38,712 nt of DNA from Streptomyces sp. B93 (GTDB lineage Bacteria > Actinomycetota > Actinomycetes > Streptomycetales > Streptomycetaceae). Within the stretch, counting starts at the first letter, position 1, and every line of letters starts with the position of its first letter. Position numbers and translations under genes: made by a program. Where the stretch lies: assembly GCF_018070565.1 (NCBI RefSeq), contig NZ_JAGPXL010000058.1, positions 1-38,712 on the forward strand, read 5' to 3'. A model generated the notes under the pieces. It was not told the DNA's origin and searched no databases. It saw only the letters and a program-made list of their open reading frames with translations. Shown here piece by piece: positions 7,845 to 17,410 of the stretch.

Positions 7845-10066
7845 TTGTCGGCGTCGTCCTTCTTGTCGTCCGAGGAAGCGTCTTCCTCGCCCTCGATCAC
7901 GGGGATGAGGGAGAGCTTGCCGCGGGAGTCGATCTCGGCGATCTCGACCTGGACCTTCTGGCCCACGCCGAGCACGTCCTCGACGTTCTCCACGCGCTTG
8001 CCGCCGGCCAGCTTGCGGATCTGCGAGATGTGCAGCAGGCCGTCCTTGCCGGGGAGCAGGGAGACGAAGGCGCCGAAGGTGGTCGTCTTCACGACCGTGC
8101 CCAGGTAGCGCTCGCCGACCTCCGGCATGGTCGGGTTGGCGATCGAGTTGATCGTCGTACGGGCGGCCTCGGCGGAGGGGCCGTCGGCGGCACCGATGTA
8201 GATGGTGCCGTCGTCCTCGATGGTGATCTCGGCGCCGGTGTCCTCCTGGATCTGGTTGATCATCTTGCCCTTGGGGCCGATGACCTCGCCGATCTTGTCG
8301 ACCGGGATCTTCACGGTGATGATCCGCGGCGCGTTGGGGGACATCTCGTCGGGCCGGTCGATGGCCTCCATCATCACGTCGAGGATGTGGAGACGCGCGT
8401 CGCGGGCCTGCTTGAGGGCGGCACCCAGGACGGAGGCCGGGATGCCGTCGAGCTTGGTGTCGAGCTGGAGGGCGGTCACGAACTCCTTGGTGCCGGCGAC
8501 CTTGAAGTCCATGTCGCCGAAGGCGTCCTCCGCACCGAGGATGTCGGTGAGGGTGACGTAGTGCGTCTCGCCCTCGATCTCCTGGGAGATCAGGCCCATG
8601 GCGATACCGGCGACGGGGGCCTTCAGCGGCACACCGGCGTTCAGCAGCGACATGGTGGAGGCGCAGACCGAGCCCATGGACGTCGAGCCGTTGGAGCTGA
8701 GCGCCTCGGACACCTGACGGATCGCGTAGGGGAACTCCTCGCGGGTCGGCAGGACCGGCACCAGGGCGCGCTCGGCGAGGGCGCCGTGGCCGATCTCGCG
8801 GCGCTTCGGGGAGCCGACGCGGCCGGTCTCGCCGGTGGAGTACGGCGGGAAGTTGTAGTTGTGCATGTAGCGCTTGCGGGTCACCGGGGAGAGGGTGTCC
8901 AGCTGCTGCTCCATGCGGAGCATGTTGAGGGTGGTGACGCCCAGGATCTGGGTCTCGCCACGCTCGAACACGGCGGAGCCGTGGACCCGCGGGATGGCCT
9001 CGACCTCGGCGGCGAGGGTACGGATGTCCGTCAGCCCCCGGCCGTCGATGCGCTTCTTCTCCTTGATCACGCGCTCGCGGACCAGGGTCTTGGTCAGCGA
9101 ACGGTAGGCGGCGGAGATCTCCTTCTCGCGGCCCTCGAACTCCGGCAGGAGCTTCTCGGCGGCGAGCGCCTTGACGCGGTCCAGCTCGGCCTCGCGCTCC
9201 TGCTTGCCCGCGATGGTCAGCGCGGAGGCCAGCTCCGGGCGGACGGCGGCCGTCAGGGCCTCGAGGACGTCGTCCTGGTAGTCCAGGAAGATCGGGAACT
9301 CGGCGGTCGGCTTGGCGGCCTTCGCGGCGAGGTCGGCCTGCGCCTTGCACAGGACCTTGATGAAGGGCTTCGCGGCGTCCAGACCGGCGGCGACGACCTC
9401 CTCGGTGGGGGCCTCGGCGCCGCCCTCGACCAGCTTGATGGTCTTCTCGGTGGCCTCGGCCTCGACCATCATGATCGCGACGTCGCCGTCCTCCAGGGTG
9501 CGGCCCGCGACGACCATGTCGAAGACGGCGTCCTCCAGCTCGCTGTGGGTCGGGAACGCCACCCACTGGCCGCGGATCAGCGCGACGCGGACGCCGCCGA
9601 TCGGGCCGGAGAAGGGCAGACCGGCGAGCTGCGTGGACGCGGAGGCGGCGTTGATCGCCACGACGTCGTACAGGTGGTCGGGGTTGAGCGCCATGATCGT
9701 CGCCACGACCTGGATCTCGTTGCGCAGGCCCTTCTTGAAGGACGGGCGCAGCGGGCGGTCGATCAGGCGGCAGGTGAGGATGGCGTCCTCGGAGGGGCGG
9801 CCCTCACGGCGGAAGAAGGAACCGGGGATCTTCCCGGCCGCGTACATCCGCTCCTCGACGTCGACCGTCAGCGGGAAGAAGTCGAGCTGGTCCTTGGGGT
9901 TCTTGGAGGCGGTGGTGGCCGACAGCACCATGGTGTCGTCGTCCAGGTACGCCACGGCGGAACCGGCGGCCTGCTTGGCCAGGCGGCCCGTCTCGAAGCG
10001 GATGGTGCGGGTGCCGAAGGAGCCGTTGTCGATGACGGCCTCGGCGTAGTGGGTCTCGTTCTCCAC
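7841..10066 (-). CDS. pnp: Polyribonucleotide nucleotidyltransferase (PNPase / guanosine pentaphosphate synthetase I)
   Basis: PNPase degrades RNA 3'-to-5' phosphorolytically and in Streptomyces also adds 3' tails. This family was first described there as guanosine pentaphosphate synthetase I (gpsI). The 741-residue protein has two RNase PH-like domains separated by a helical domain, then a KH domain with IGPKGK at about 596-601 and an S1 domain over roughly 648-722 (TTFGAFVSLLPGKDGLLH). The tail is acidic and lysine-rich. I chose the GTG at 10066, preceded by CGGAG at 9 nt. The frame is open further upstream but has no supported start. It lies downstream of rpsO, as in many bacteria. Confidence 0.96.
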   Translation of the reverse strand: MENETHYAEAVIDNGSFGTRTIRFETGRLAKQAAGSAVAYLDDDTMVLSATTASKNPKDQLDFFPLTVDVEERMYAAGKIPGSFFRREGRPSEDAILTCRLIDRPLRPSFKKGLRNEIQVVATIMALNPDHLYDVVAINAASASTQLAGLPFSGPIGGVRVALIRGQWVAFPTHSELEDAVFDMVVAGRTLEDGDVAIMMVEAEATEKTIKLVEGGAEAPTEEVVAAGLDAAKPFIKVLCKAQADLAAKAAKPTAEFPIFLDYQDDVLEALTAAVRPELASALTIAGKQEREAELDRVKALAAEKLLPEFEGREKEISAAYRSLTKTLVRERVIKEKKRIDGRGLTDIRTLAAEVEAIPRVHGSAVFERGETQILGVTTLNMLRMEQQLDTLSPVTRKRYMHNYNFPPYSTGETGRVGSPKRREIGHGALAERALVPVLPTREEFPYAIRQVSEALSSNGSTSMGSVCASTMSLLNAGVPLKAPVAGIAMGLISQEIEGETHYVTLTDILGAEDAFGDMDFKVAGTKEFVTALQLDTKLDGIPASVLGAALKQARDARLHILDVMMEAIDRPDEMSPNAPRIITVKIPVDKIGEVIGPKGKMINQIQEDTGAEITIEDDGTIYIGAADGPSAEAARTTINSIANPTMPEVGERYLGTVVKTTTFGAFVSLLPGKDGLLHISQIRKLAGGKRVENVEDVLGVGQKVQVEIAEIDSRGKLSLIPVIEGEEDASSDDKKDDADK

Positions 10067-10350
10067 TAGCGTTTTCTCCGTTACTTGTCGTCTTTTGTCC
10101 CTCGCTGCCCGTGCGGCAGGGGGACGGTGGCGGAGAAGCGCCGCTCCTGGTGCAAGCCGGTCTTCGATCGAAGCACCCGGGGGTTTCGTCGTCCCGGGGG
10201 CCACTACCGAGGACCGGCGGCGGCGAGATGCGCTTCTCCTCGTCGGTGCGTGGCGGTCATACCCCGTACGGGTACGCCGTATCACGCTGTGTGTACGTAT
10301 TGCGTTGTGCTACCACACTACAAAGCAGCAGTGACAGTGCGCACGTACAG
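10067..10350 (-). promoter_or_regulatory. pnp leader / rpsO-pnp intergenic region
   Basis: About 330 nt separate rpsO from pnp with no credible gene. It is AT-richer around 10260-10340 than its surroundings and contains short inverted repeats, such as the palindrome CTTCGATCGAAG near 10163-10174. One promoter-like pair on the minus strand is TTGTAG-N18-TACGTA. In Streptomyces the rpsO-pnp region is known to contain pnp promoters and a structured RNA processed by RNase III. I infer the same here but cannot fix the sites. Confidence 0.4.
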
Positions 10351-10351
10351 C

Positions 10352-10386
10352 AAAAGGAGCGGCCCCCGAACTGCGGGAACCGCTCC
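10352..10386 (-). terminator. Terminator (attenuating) after rpsO
   Basis: On the minus strand GGAGCGG (10386-10380) and CCGCTCC (10362-10356) form a stem, extended by pairing of TTCCCGC with the GGGG side, and it is followed by TTTTGCTG. It begins 12 nt past the rpsO stop. Known read-through into pnp in Streptomyces suggests partial termination. Confidence 0.8.
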
Positions 10387-10398
10387 CCTCACGCTGTC

Positions 10399-10686
10399 TT
10401 ACTTGGCGCCCGCCGCACCGCGGCGGATGCCGAGGCGGTCGACCAGCGCACGGAAGCGCTGGATGTCCTTCTTGGCGAGGTACTGGAGCAGGCGACGACG
10501 CTGACCGACCAGGATCAGCAGGCCCCGGCGGGAGTGGTGGTCGTGCTTGTGGGTCTTGAGGTGCTCGGTCAGGTCGGAGATCCGACGGGACAGCAGAGCG
10601 ACCTGGACCTCGGGGGAGCCGGTGTCACCCTCCTTGGTACCGAACTCGGAGATGATCTGCTTCTTCGTGGCGGCGTCGAGCGACAC
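10399..10686 (-). CDS. rpsO: 30S ribosomal protein S15
   Basis: S15 binds 16S rRNA in the platform of the 30S subunit. The 95-residue protein has the conserved GDTGSPEVQVALL segment, the LTEHLKTHKHDHHSRRGLL core and the LLxYLxKKDxxRYR-like region (LLQYLAKKDIQRFR). It is slightly longer than the usual 89 residues because of an Ala/Gly-rich C-terminal tail. The GTG start is preceded by GAGGAG. It lies upstream of pnp. Confidence 0.97.
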   Translation of the reverse strand: MSLDAATKKQIISEFGTKEGDTGSPEVQVALLSRRISDLTEHLKTHKHDHHSRRGLLILVGQRRRLLQYLAKKDIQRFRALVDRLGIRRGAAGAK

Positions 10687-10954
10687 GCGTACTCCTCAAT
10701 AGTCTGAAAAAGGCCACCGAGTGCCCCCGGTCTGCGTCTCGGGGGAGCTTCCATGACTCGGAAGGCGAGGATCCGATGGGCGCGGCCTCCAGGACACAGG
10801 GCTCCGGGGGTGCGTACACATACGGCCGTCACCCAGAGTACCAGCAGGTGAACCCCACCCGTTACGCGGTGCCCGGAACGGGCCGGGGGGTACGTGCGCG
10901 ACCACTAGGGTGACCGTTTGGACTGTACGTGCGTCTGGAAGGGGTCGCCCAGCG

Positions 10955-11248
10955 ATGGCGGAGACGGAAGCCGAGATCAAGGCACGCAAGGAGCGGGAGC
11001 GGGACGAGCTGTACGCGCTCGACATCTCCGGCGTCGAGTGGCACTGCGCGCCGGGCACCGAGGAGCACGAGGAGCGCGTCGAGATCGCCTATCTGCCCGA
11101 GGGTGCCGTGGCCATGCGGTCGTCGCTCGACCCGGACACCGTGCTGCGGTACACCGAGGCGGAGTGGCGGGCCTTCGTGCTGGGCGCGCGGGACGGTGAG
11201 TTCGACCTGGAGCCGATGCCGGGCAGCGGCGGGGCGGACGCGGACTGA
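10955..11248 (+). CDS. DUF397-family protein
   Basis: A 97-residue acidic protein with a helical N-terminus rich in Lys, Arg and Glu, followed by a DUF397-like domain: SGVEWHCAPGT, VEIAYLPEGAVAMRSS, then the typical YTEAEWRAFVLGARDGEFDL ending. DUF397 proteins are abundant in Streptomyces, often next to helix-turn-helix regulators, which is not the case here. The ATG at 10955 is preceded by GGAAGGGG at 10 nt. A longer in-frame start at 10910 is less likely. Divergent from rpsO and convergent with eccD. Confidence 0.8.
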   Translation: MAETEAEIKARKERERDELYALDISGVEWHCAPGTEEHEERVEIAYLPEGAVAMRSSLDPDTVLRYTEAEWRAFVLGARDGEFDLEPMPGSGGADAD

Positions 11249-11270
11249 GCGTCGTACCGACGAGTGACGT

Positions 11271-11302
11271 GAGGGGGTGCACGCGCGCGTGCACCCCCTC
11301 TT
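11271..11302. terminator. Strong bidirectional terminator
   Basis: GAGGGGGTGCACGCGC and its near-exact complement form a perfect inverted repeat over 11271-11300, followed by TT on the plus strand. It sits between the convergent stops of the DUF397 gene (11248) and eccD (11307) and insulates the housekeeping region from the secretion locus. Confidence 0.85.
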
Positions 11303-11306
11303 CACG

Positions 11307-12875
11307 TCAGCCCGTCATGGACCGCACCGCCGCGTACACGTCGAAGACGGCGAGCGCCAGAGGCACGAGTGTCAGCAGGACGAAGCCCTCGGCGATCTCC
11401 AGGAAGCGGCCCCAGAACGGGGTGAGCCCGCTGCGGGACGCCATCAGGCCGATCGCGGTGATGAGGGCCGCGGCCGCCGCGATCGCCGCGACCAGCCAGA
11501 TCGTGCGGATGTCGAGGTCGGCGCGGTCCCCCGCCAGGGCGTCACGCACCAGCGCGTGCGGCGGGTTGAGCGCCAGGCCGAGGCCGAGCGCGACGAGGGA
11601 ACCGAGACCGGCGGCGAGGACGGTGGCGACCTGCGCGGTGTAGCGGAACAGCTGGGCGCGCATCAGCAGGGCGATCCCGGTGGCGAGGGCGAGCAGCTGC
11701 GCCCACAGGTCGTCGGTGAAGCCGAGGACGAGTGCCGAGCCGACCGCGAGCAGGGAGCAGCCGCCGACGAGGCCGACGAGGAGTTCGTGGCCGCGCCGGG
11801 CCTGGGCCTCGATGCGTTCGGCGTCCACCGGCTCGGGGGGCTCGGGGTCGGCGCCGTAGACGCTGCGCGGGGTGGTGTCCGGGGCCTCGAAGCCGATGGG
11901 CAGCCGGGCGAAGCGCATGGACATGCCCGGCAGGAAGGCCAGGGCGCCGATCGCGACGGGCGCGCACAGGGCGGCGATCTCGGCCGGGGTCCAGTGCCTG
12001 AGAAGTGCCACGAAGGTGGCGGTCAGGGCGAGGCCCGAGGCGGTGGCGAACGCGACGAACGGGCCGTCGCCGCGCGGTGAGCACAGGGTAAGGACCACCG
12101 AGGCCACCAGGACCGCCGCGCAGGCGAGCAGGAACTGGAGCTTGCCGATGCCCTGCCCCTCGGACAGGGACAGCAGGCCGGAACCGGCGACCCCGACGTT
12201 GGGCAGGGCGCCCAGGCCCAGTGCGACGGCCGACGCGCGGTCGTCGTAGACGCGGGCGCGGACACAGGCGAGGACGACGAGGAGCACTCCGGCGACGCCC
12301 GCGAGGATGCCGGGCACGCTGTGCATGTCGTGGCGCGGGTCGGCGGTCCAGGCGACGAAGGCGAGCAGTGCGGGCAGGACGCCGCCGCCGATCAGACCGG
12401 CGGCGCGGGTGAGATCGCCGTGCCACAGGGAGCGGTCGCGGGTGACGGCGGAGGCGACCGCGTCGGAGACGTCGTCGAAGACGGCGGGCGGGAGCGACTC
12501 GGAGAACGGGCGCAGGGTGAGGAGTTCACCGTCGAGGATGCGCTGCGCCGCGAAGGAGCGGGAGCTGTCCAGGACGGTGCCGTCGCGGCGGACGAGGTGG
12601 TAGCCGACCGGGGCGCCCTCGGCGGCGGTCTGCCGGGAGAGCCTGAGGATCTCCGGGTAGACGTCGGCGACGGGTACGTCGTCGGGCAGCGCCACGTCGA
12701 TGCGGCTGTCGGGCGCGACGATGGTGACCCGGCAGAAGCCGAGCCCGGCGGTCGCCGGACCGGTCGTGGTCGGGGCGGGGCGGGCCGCCTGGCCCGGTCC
12801 CTGACCCGGTGCTGGTCCCTGCCCCTGTCCCGGTCCGCCGGTGGCGGTGGCCGCCGTGGAGGCCGTGGTGCTCAC
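11307..12875 (-). CDS. eccD: Type VII secretion integral membrane protein EccD
   Basis: EccD is the polytopic membrane core of the ESX secretion machine, with an N-terminal ubiquitin-like domain. The 522-residue protein begins with a Gly/Pro/Gln-rich tail (residues 1-45). The ubiquitin-like fold follows (from about residue 45: CRVTIVAPDSRIDVALPDDV, then GYHLVRRDGTVLDSS), and then about eleven hydrophobic helices to the C-terminus, a number and layout typical of EccD. A cytoplasmic loop rich in Pro and Glu divides the helices. The GTG at 12875 is preceded by GGGGGAG. It diverges from eccC across 355 bp, which suggests joint control. Confidence 0.93.
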   Translation of the reverse strand: MSTTASTAATATGGPGQGQGPAPGQGPGQAARPAPTTTGPATAGLGFCRVTIVAPDSRIDVALPDDVPVADVYPEILRLSRQTAAEGAPVGYHLVRRDGTVLDSSRSFAAQRILDGELLTLRPFSESLPPAVFDDVSDAVASAVTRDRSLWHGDLTRAAGLIGGGVLPALLAFVAWTADPRHDMHSVPGILAGVAGVLLVVLACVRARVYDDRASAVALGLGALPNVGVAGSGLLSLSEGQGIGKLQFLLACAAVLVASVVLTLCSPRGDGPFVAFATASGLALTATFVALLRHWTPAEIAALCAPVAIGALAFLPGMSMRFARLPIGFEAPDTTPRSVYGADPEPPEPVDAERIEAQARRGHELLVGLVGGCSLLAVGSALVLGFTDDLWAQLLALATGIALLMRAQLFRYTAQVATVLAAGLGSLVALGLGLALNPPHALVRDALAGDRADLDIRTIWLVAAIAAAAALITAIGLMASRSGLTPFWGRFLEIAEGFVLLTLVPLALAVFDVYAAVRSMTG

Positions 12876-13230
12876 CTGCTTCTCCCCCTCAGTGCTGCGG
12901 TGTCCTCGGTGGTGCCTGTGCGGCCGCGTCGTGCTCCGTGCGCTCCTCCGGTACGGCCGCGTTGTGAAGGTTCCGCGGCCGTTTCCCGGCGCCGGTCGCC
13001 GGAAGCGGCGGACGAGCGGCCCTCCGGCCGTACCGGGTGTTCCGCACCGCGCCACATCTCACGGAATGTCCCGGATCTCCGGCCGGGTTCACGTGTGCTC
13101 ACGCGAACATCCGGCACCCTACCGCCCGCCGGTGTGTGGTGGGATCAGTAGGATCACGCGGCGGCCCACGTCCGCCTGACACGGGGTGGCGGACGGAAAC
13201 GGCGCGGGCCGACAAGGGAATTGGTGAGCA
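12876..13230. promoter_or_regulatory. eccD-eccC divergent promoter region
   Basis: This 355-bp gene-free stretch separates two divergent secretion genes and must contain both promoters. Candidate -10 elements are TAGGAT (13149-13154, plus strand, toward eccC) and TAGGGT (13121-13116, minus strand, toward eccD). They lie only 27 nt apart. Neither has a good -35 at 17-18 nt, so an activator or an alternative sigma factor may be needed. The rest shows no feature I can support. Confidence 0.4.
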
Positions 13231-16200
13231 GTGAGCCAGATCGTCGTGAAGCGCCCGCCGCGGGCGCTGCCGCCGGAGGTGCCCACGGGCGACGTCGTCG
13301 TACAGCCGCCGCCCGAACTGCCACGGGGTCACCAGGACAGCGTCCTCATGCAGTTGCTGCCGACGCTCGGCATGGGCGGCTCGGTCGTCTTCTTCTTCAC
13401 GAGCGGTCAGCCGTTCATGCGCATCATGGGCATGATCATGATCGCGTCGACGATCGCCATGTCCATCGCGATGGTGATCCGCTTCCGCCGCGGCTCCCAG
13501 GGCCAACTCGCCGATCTGCGCCGCGACTACCTGAGCTATCTGTCCCAGGCCCGCCGTGTCACCCAGGACACGGCACGCGCCCAGCGTGACGCCCAGTACT
13601 ACCTGCACCCCTCCCCCGAGCAGCTGTGGGCGCTGGTCGCCGAGGGCAGCCGGGTCTGGGAACGGCGGCCGGGCGACGAGGACTTCGCACAGGTGCGCAT
13701 CGGGCTCGGCCCGCAGGCCCTCGCCACCGCGCTGATCGCCCCCGAGACCGGACCCGTCGAGCAGCTGGAACCGCTCACCGCGAGCGCGATGCAGCGCTTC
13801 CTCGCCGCCCACTCCACGCTGGACGACCTGCCGATGGCGGTGTCGCTGCGCGCCTTCTACCACGTCACCCTCAGCGGCGAACCGGAGTCCGTACGGTCCT
13901 CCGCGCGCGCCCTGACCGGTTCGCTGGCCGCGCTGCACTCCCCCGAGGACCTGATCGTCGCCGTCGCGGCGGGCCGGGAGGCGCTGCCCCACTGGGAGTG
14001 GGCCAAGTGGCTGCCACATGTGCAGCTGCCCGGGGTCACGGACGGCGCCGGGTCGCGCAGGCTGATCGGCGCCGACCCGCGCGAACTGGAGGACCTGCTG
14101 GCCTCCCGGCTGACCGGCCGCCCCCGCTTCCACCCCAACGCCGCGCCGCTGCCGGACACCGCGCACATCGTCGTCGTACTCGATGGGGTGTCGCTGCCGC
14201 CGGAGTCGATGCTGGCGAGCCCGGAGGGCTTGCAGGGGGTGACCGTCCTGGAGATCGTCCAGGGGGAGCAGGCCGGGGTGCGCGGTGATCTGTCGATCGC
14301 CGTACGGCCGCGGTCGCTGCACCTGGAGTCGGCGCACGGGGTCGTCTACGAGGGGACTCCGGACGTCCTGTCGCAGGAGTCGGCGGAGGCGCTGGCCCGG
14401 CAGCTCGCGCCGCTGCGGATGGCGTCGGGCGGGGACGACGACGAACCGCTGCTGGCGAACCTGGAGTTCACGGACCTGCTGAACCTGGGTGACGCCGCGT
14501 CCATCGACACCCGGCGCACCTGGCGGCCGCGTTCGCAGGCGGAACGGCTGCGGGTGCCGATCGGCGTCGGTGAGGACGGCCGTCCGGTGATGCTCGACAT
14601 CAAGGAGGCCGCGCAGGAGGGCATGGGCCCGCACGGTCTGTGCGTCGGAGCCACCGGTTCCGGCAAGTCCGAACTGCTGCGCACGCTGGTGCTCGGCCTC
14701 GCGGTCACCCACTCCTCCGAGACCCTGAACTTCGTCCTCGCCGACTTCAAGGGCGGCGCCACCTTCGCCGGGATGGCGCAGATGCCGCACGTGGCGGCCG
14801 TGATCACCAACCTGGCCGACGACCTCACCCTCGTCGACCGCATGGGCGACTCCATCCGCGGCGAGCTGAACCGCCGCCAGGAGATGCTGCGCGACGCGGG
14901 CAACTACGCCAACATCCACGACTACGAGAAGGCGCGCGCGGCGGGCGCGCCGCTGCAACCGATTCCGTCGCTGCTCCTCGTCATCGACGAGTTCAGCGAA
15001 CTGCTGACGGCGAAGCCCGATTTCATCGACATGTTCGTGCAGATCGGCCGTATCGGCCGGTCGCTGGGCGTGCACCTGCTGCTGGCCTCGCAGCGCCTCG
15101 AGGAGGGCCGGCTGCGCGGTCTGGAGACGTACCTGTCGTACCGGATCGGTCTGCGGACGTTCTCCGCGGCCGAGTCCCGGGCGGCGCTGGGCGTGCCGGA
15201 CGCCTACGAGCTGCCGAACGTGCCCGGCTCGGGCTTCCTGAAGTTCGGCACGGACGAGATGGTGCGGTTCAAGGCGGCGTACGTCTCGGGGGTGTACCGC
15301 TCCGGCGCGCAGCGGTCGGCGTCCCCGGGCGGTCCGCTGCCGGTGGACCGGCGGCCGGTGCTGTTCACGGCGGCGGAGGTGCCGGTGACGTTCGTTCCGC
15401 AGCAGCCGACGCGGCCGACGGGGTCGGACGAGGTGGACGACGCGCTCGCCGACACGGTGCTGGACGTCGTCGTACGCCGTCTGGAGGCCCAGGGTCCGGC
15501 GGCGCACCAGGTGTGGCTGCCGCCGCTGGACAGCCCGCCGTCGCTGGACGCGCTGCTGCCGGGCCTCACGGCCGTGCAGGGCCGGGGCCTGACCCAGCCC
15601 GGCTACGAGGGCGCCGGACGCCTCGTCGTCCCCGTCGGCATCGTCGACAAGCCGTTCGAGCAGCGCCGCGATCCGCTCTGGGTGGACTTCTCGGGCGCGG
15701 CGGGCCATATGCAGGTCCTGGGCGGCCCGCAGTCCGGCAAGTCGACCCTGCTGCGCTCGCTGATCTGCTCCTTCGCGCTCACCCACACCCCCCACGAGGT
15801 GCAGTTCTACGGCCTCGACTTCGGCGGTGGCGGCATGGCGGCGGTCGCCGGACTGCCGCACGTCGGCGGCATCGCGTCCCGGCTGGACCCGGAGAAGGTG
15901 CGCCGTACGGTCGCGGAGGTGTACGGCGTCCTGACGCGCCGCGAGGAGTACTTCCGGGCCTCGGGCATCTCCTCGATCGCCGACTTCCGCGCCCGGCGCG
16001 CCCGCGGTGACATCTCCGTCACCGACCAGCCGTGGGGCGACGTCTTCCTGGTCATCGACGGCTGGGCCACCTTCCGCGCCGACTACGAGGCGCTGGACCA
16101 GGTCGTCCTGGACATCGCGGCGCGCGGTCTCGGCTACGGCGTCCACCTGGTCATCTCGGCGTCCCGCTCGATGGAGGTGCGCGCCGCCCTCAAGGACAAC

Positions 16201-17199
16201 CTGCTGAACCGTCTCGAGCTGCGGCTCGGCGACACGATGGACTCCGAGCTGGACCGCAAGGTCGCCGCCAACGTCCCCACGGGGGTGCCCGGCCGCGGCC
16301 AGTCCCCGCAGAAGCTGCACTTCATGGCGGCCGTGCCGCGCATCGACGGCCTCACCTCCGACACGGACCTGTCGGAGGCGACGGCGGCGCTGTCGACGGA
16401 GGTCACCCGGCACTGGCAGGCGCCCGGGGCGCCCGAGGTCCGGCTGCTGCCGCGCGAGTTCCCCGCGGAACAGTTGCCTCCTGGCGACCGTTTCCCGCGT
16501 CAGGGTGTCGCGTTCGCCCTCGACGAGAACAACCTCGAACCGGTCTTCGTCGACTTCGACCAGGACCCGTTCTTCCTCGTCTTCGGCGAGAGCGAGTCCG
16601 GCAAGTCGAACCTGCTGCGACTACTCATCAAGCAGCTCACCCAGCGCTACTCCGGCGACGAGTGCAAGCTGTTCGTCGTCGACAACCGCCGCTCCCTGCT
16701 CGGCGTCACCCCCGACACCCACCTCGCCGAGTACATCCCCATGTCCAACGCCATGGAGCACCACATGGTCGCCCTGGCCGACCTCATGAAACGCCGGACG
16801 CCGACCGCGGACGTGACGGCCCGGCAGCTCCGGGACCGCAGCTGGTGGCAGGGGCCGGCCGTGTACGTCGTCATCGACGACTTCGACCTGGTGTCGACGT
16901 CCAGCGGGAACCCACTCAGCGGACTGACCGAGCTGCTCCCCTTCGCCCGCGACGTGGGCGTCCGCTTCATCATCGCCCGCTCGACAGCGGGCGCGAGCCG
17001 CGCCTCCTACGAGGCCTTCATGCAGCGGATCAAGGAGCTGGGCGCGCAGGGTGTCGTCCTTGCGGGTGACCCGACCGAGGGCGACGTCCTGGGCGGCGTA
17101 CGGCCCCGGCCGATGCCCGCGGGGCGGGGCGTGTTCGTCTCCCGGCGCAGGGGGAGGCCGTTGGTGCAGGTGGGGAGGGTGGCGGAGGAGGTGGGGTGA
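13231..17199 (+). CDS. eccC: Type VII secretion FtsK/SpoIIIE-type ATPase EccC
   Basis: EccC is the motor and substrate-recognition ATPase of the ESX machine. The 1322-residue protein has two N-terminal membrane helices (about 40-60 and 66-84) and three FtsK/SpoIIIE ATPase modules. Walker A motifs are GATGSGKS (473-480), GGPQSGKST (831-839) and GESESGKSN (1119-1127). Walker B is VIDE (Asp586-Glu587) in module 1, but VIDG in module 2 and VIDD in module 3. This agrees with the family pattern of one active and two degenerate, substrate-binding ATPases. It is a single-chain EccC, not split into Ca/Cb. The GTG at 13231 lies downstream of GGGAA. The next cassette follows after 211 nt. Confidence 0.96.
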   Translation: MSQIVVKRPPRALPPEVPTGDVVVQPPPELPRGHQDSVLMQLLPTLGMGGSVVFFFTSGQPFMRIMGMIMIASTIAMSIAMVIRFRRGSQGQLADLRRDYLSYLSQARRVTQDTARAQRDAQYYLHPSPEQLWALVAEGSRVWERRPGDEDFAQVRIGLGPQALATALIAPETGPVEQLEPLTASAMQRFLAAHSTLDDLPMAVSLRAFYHVTLSGEPESVRSSARALTGSLAALHSPEDLIVAVAAGREALPHWEWAKWLPHVQLPGVTDGAGSRRLIGADPRELEDLLASRLTGRPRFHPNAAPLPDTAHIVVVLDGVSLPPESMLASPEGLQGVTVLEIVQGEQAGVRGDLSIAVRPRSLHLESAHGVVYEGTPDVLSQESAEALARQLAPLRMASGGDDDEPLLANLEFTDLLNLGDAASIDTRRTWRPRSQAERLRVPIGVGEDGRPVMLDIKEAAQEGMGPHGLCVGATGSGKSELLRTLVLGLAVTHSSETLNFVLADFKGGATFAGMAQMPHVAAVITNLADDLTLVDRMGDSIRGELNRRQEMLRDAGNYANIHDYEKARAAGAPLQPIPSLLLVIDEFSELLTAKPDFIDMFVQIGRIGRSLGVHLLLASQRLEEGRLRGLETYLSYRIGLRTFSAAESRAALGVPDAYELPNVPGSGFLKFGTDEMVRFKAAYVSGVYRSGAQRSASPGGPLPVDRRPVLFTAAEVPVTFVPQQPTRPTGSDEVDDALADTVLDVVVRRLEAQGPAAHQVWLPPLDSPPSLDALLPGLTAVQGRGLTQPGYEGAGRLVVPVGIVDKPFEQRRDPLWVDFSGAAGHMQVLGGPQSGKSTLLRSLICSFALTHTPHEVQFYGLDFGGGGMAAVAGLPHVGGIASRLDPEKVRRTVAEVYGVLTRREEYFRASGISSIADFRARRARGDISVTDQPWGDVFLVIDGWATFRADYEALDQVVLDIAARGLGYGVHLVISASRSMEVRAALKDNLLNRLELRLGDTMDSELDRKVAANVPTGVPGRGQSPQKLHFMAAVPRIDGLTSDTDLSEATAALSTEVTRHWQAPGAPEVRLLPREFPAEQLPPGDRFPRQGVAFALDENNLEPVFVDFDQDPFFLVFGESESGKSNLLRLLIKQLTQRYSGDECKLFVVDNRRSLLGVTPDTHLAEYIPMSNAMEHHMVALADLMKRRTPTADVTARQLRDRSWWQGPAVYVVIDDFDLVSTSSGNPLSGLTELLPFARDVGVRFIIARSTAGASRASYEAFMQRIKELGAQGVVLAGDPTEGDVLGGVRPRPMPAGRGVFVSRRRGRPLVQVGRVAEEVG

Positions 17200-17410
17200 G
17201 GGGCGGGGACCGGCATCCGGAGTTTCCCGGCTCCTCGCGCCCTCGCCGAACTCCTCCCCCCGTCGGCGGCATGACGAGAAAGGGCGCACCACGATCCCTC
17301 GTGGCGCGGGTGCGCGGTCGACTGCTGGTATGACCGAGTCCGGCTGACGATCGTTTGGTACGCGTCTGTGCGTCGGCCGGACCGGAGATCGCGGAGGGGG
17401 CGGACCTTTC

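Noticed and set aside
6465..9566. 1033-codon frame joining the M16 peptidase with sequence across pnp
   Set aside because: Only the part from the GTG at 7844 resembles the peptidase. The upstream part is an out-of-frame reading of pnp.
10687..10954. Promoter hexamers for rpsO and the divergent DUF397 gene
   Set aside because: TACTCT and TAG-containing candidates were seen but no -35 with acceptable spacing was found, so I list no promoter here.
13099..16413. 1104-codon minus-strand frame opposite eccC
   Set aside because: Composition is arginine/valine-rich shadow sequence without domains, and the plus strand carries all three EccC P-loops.
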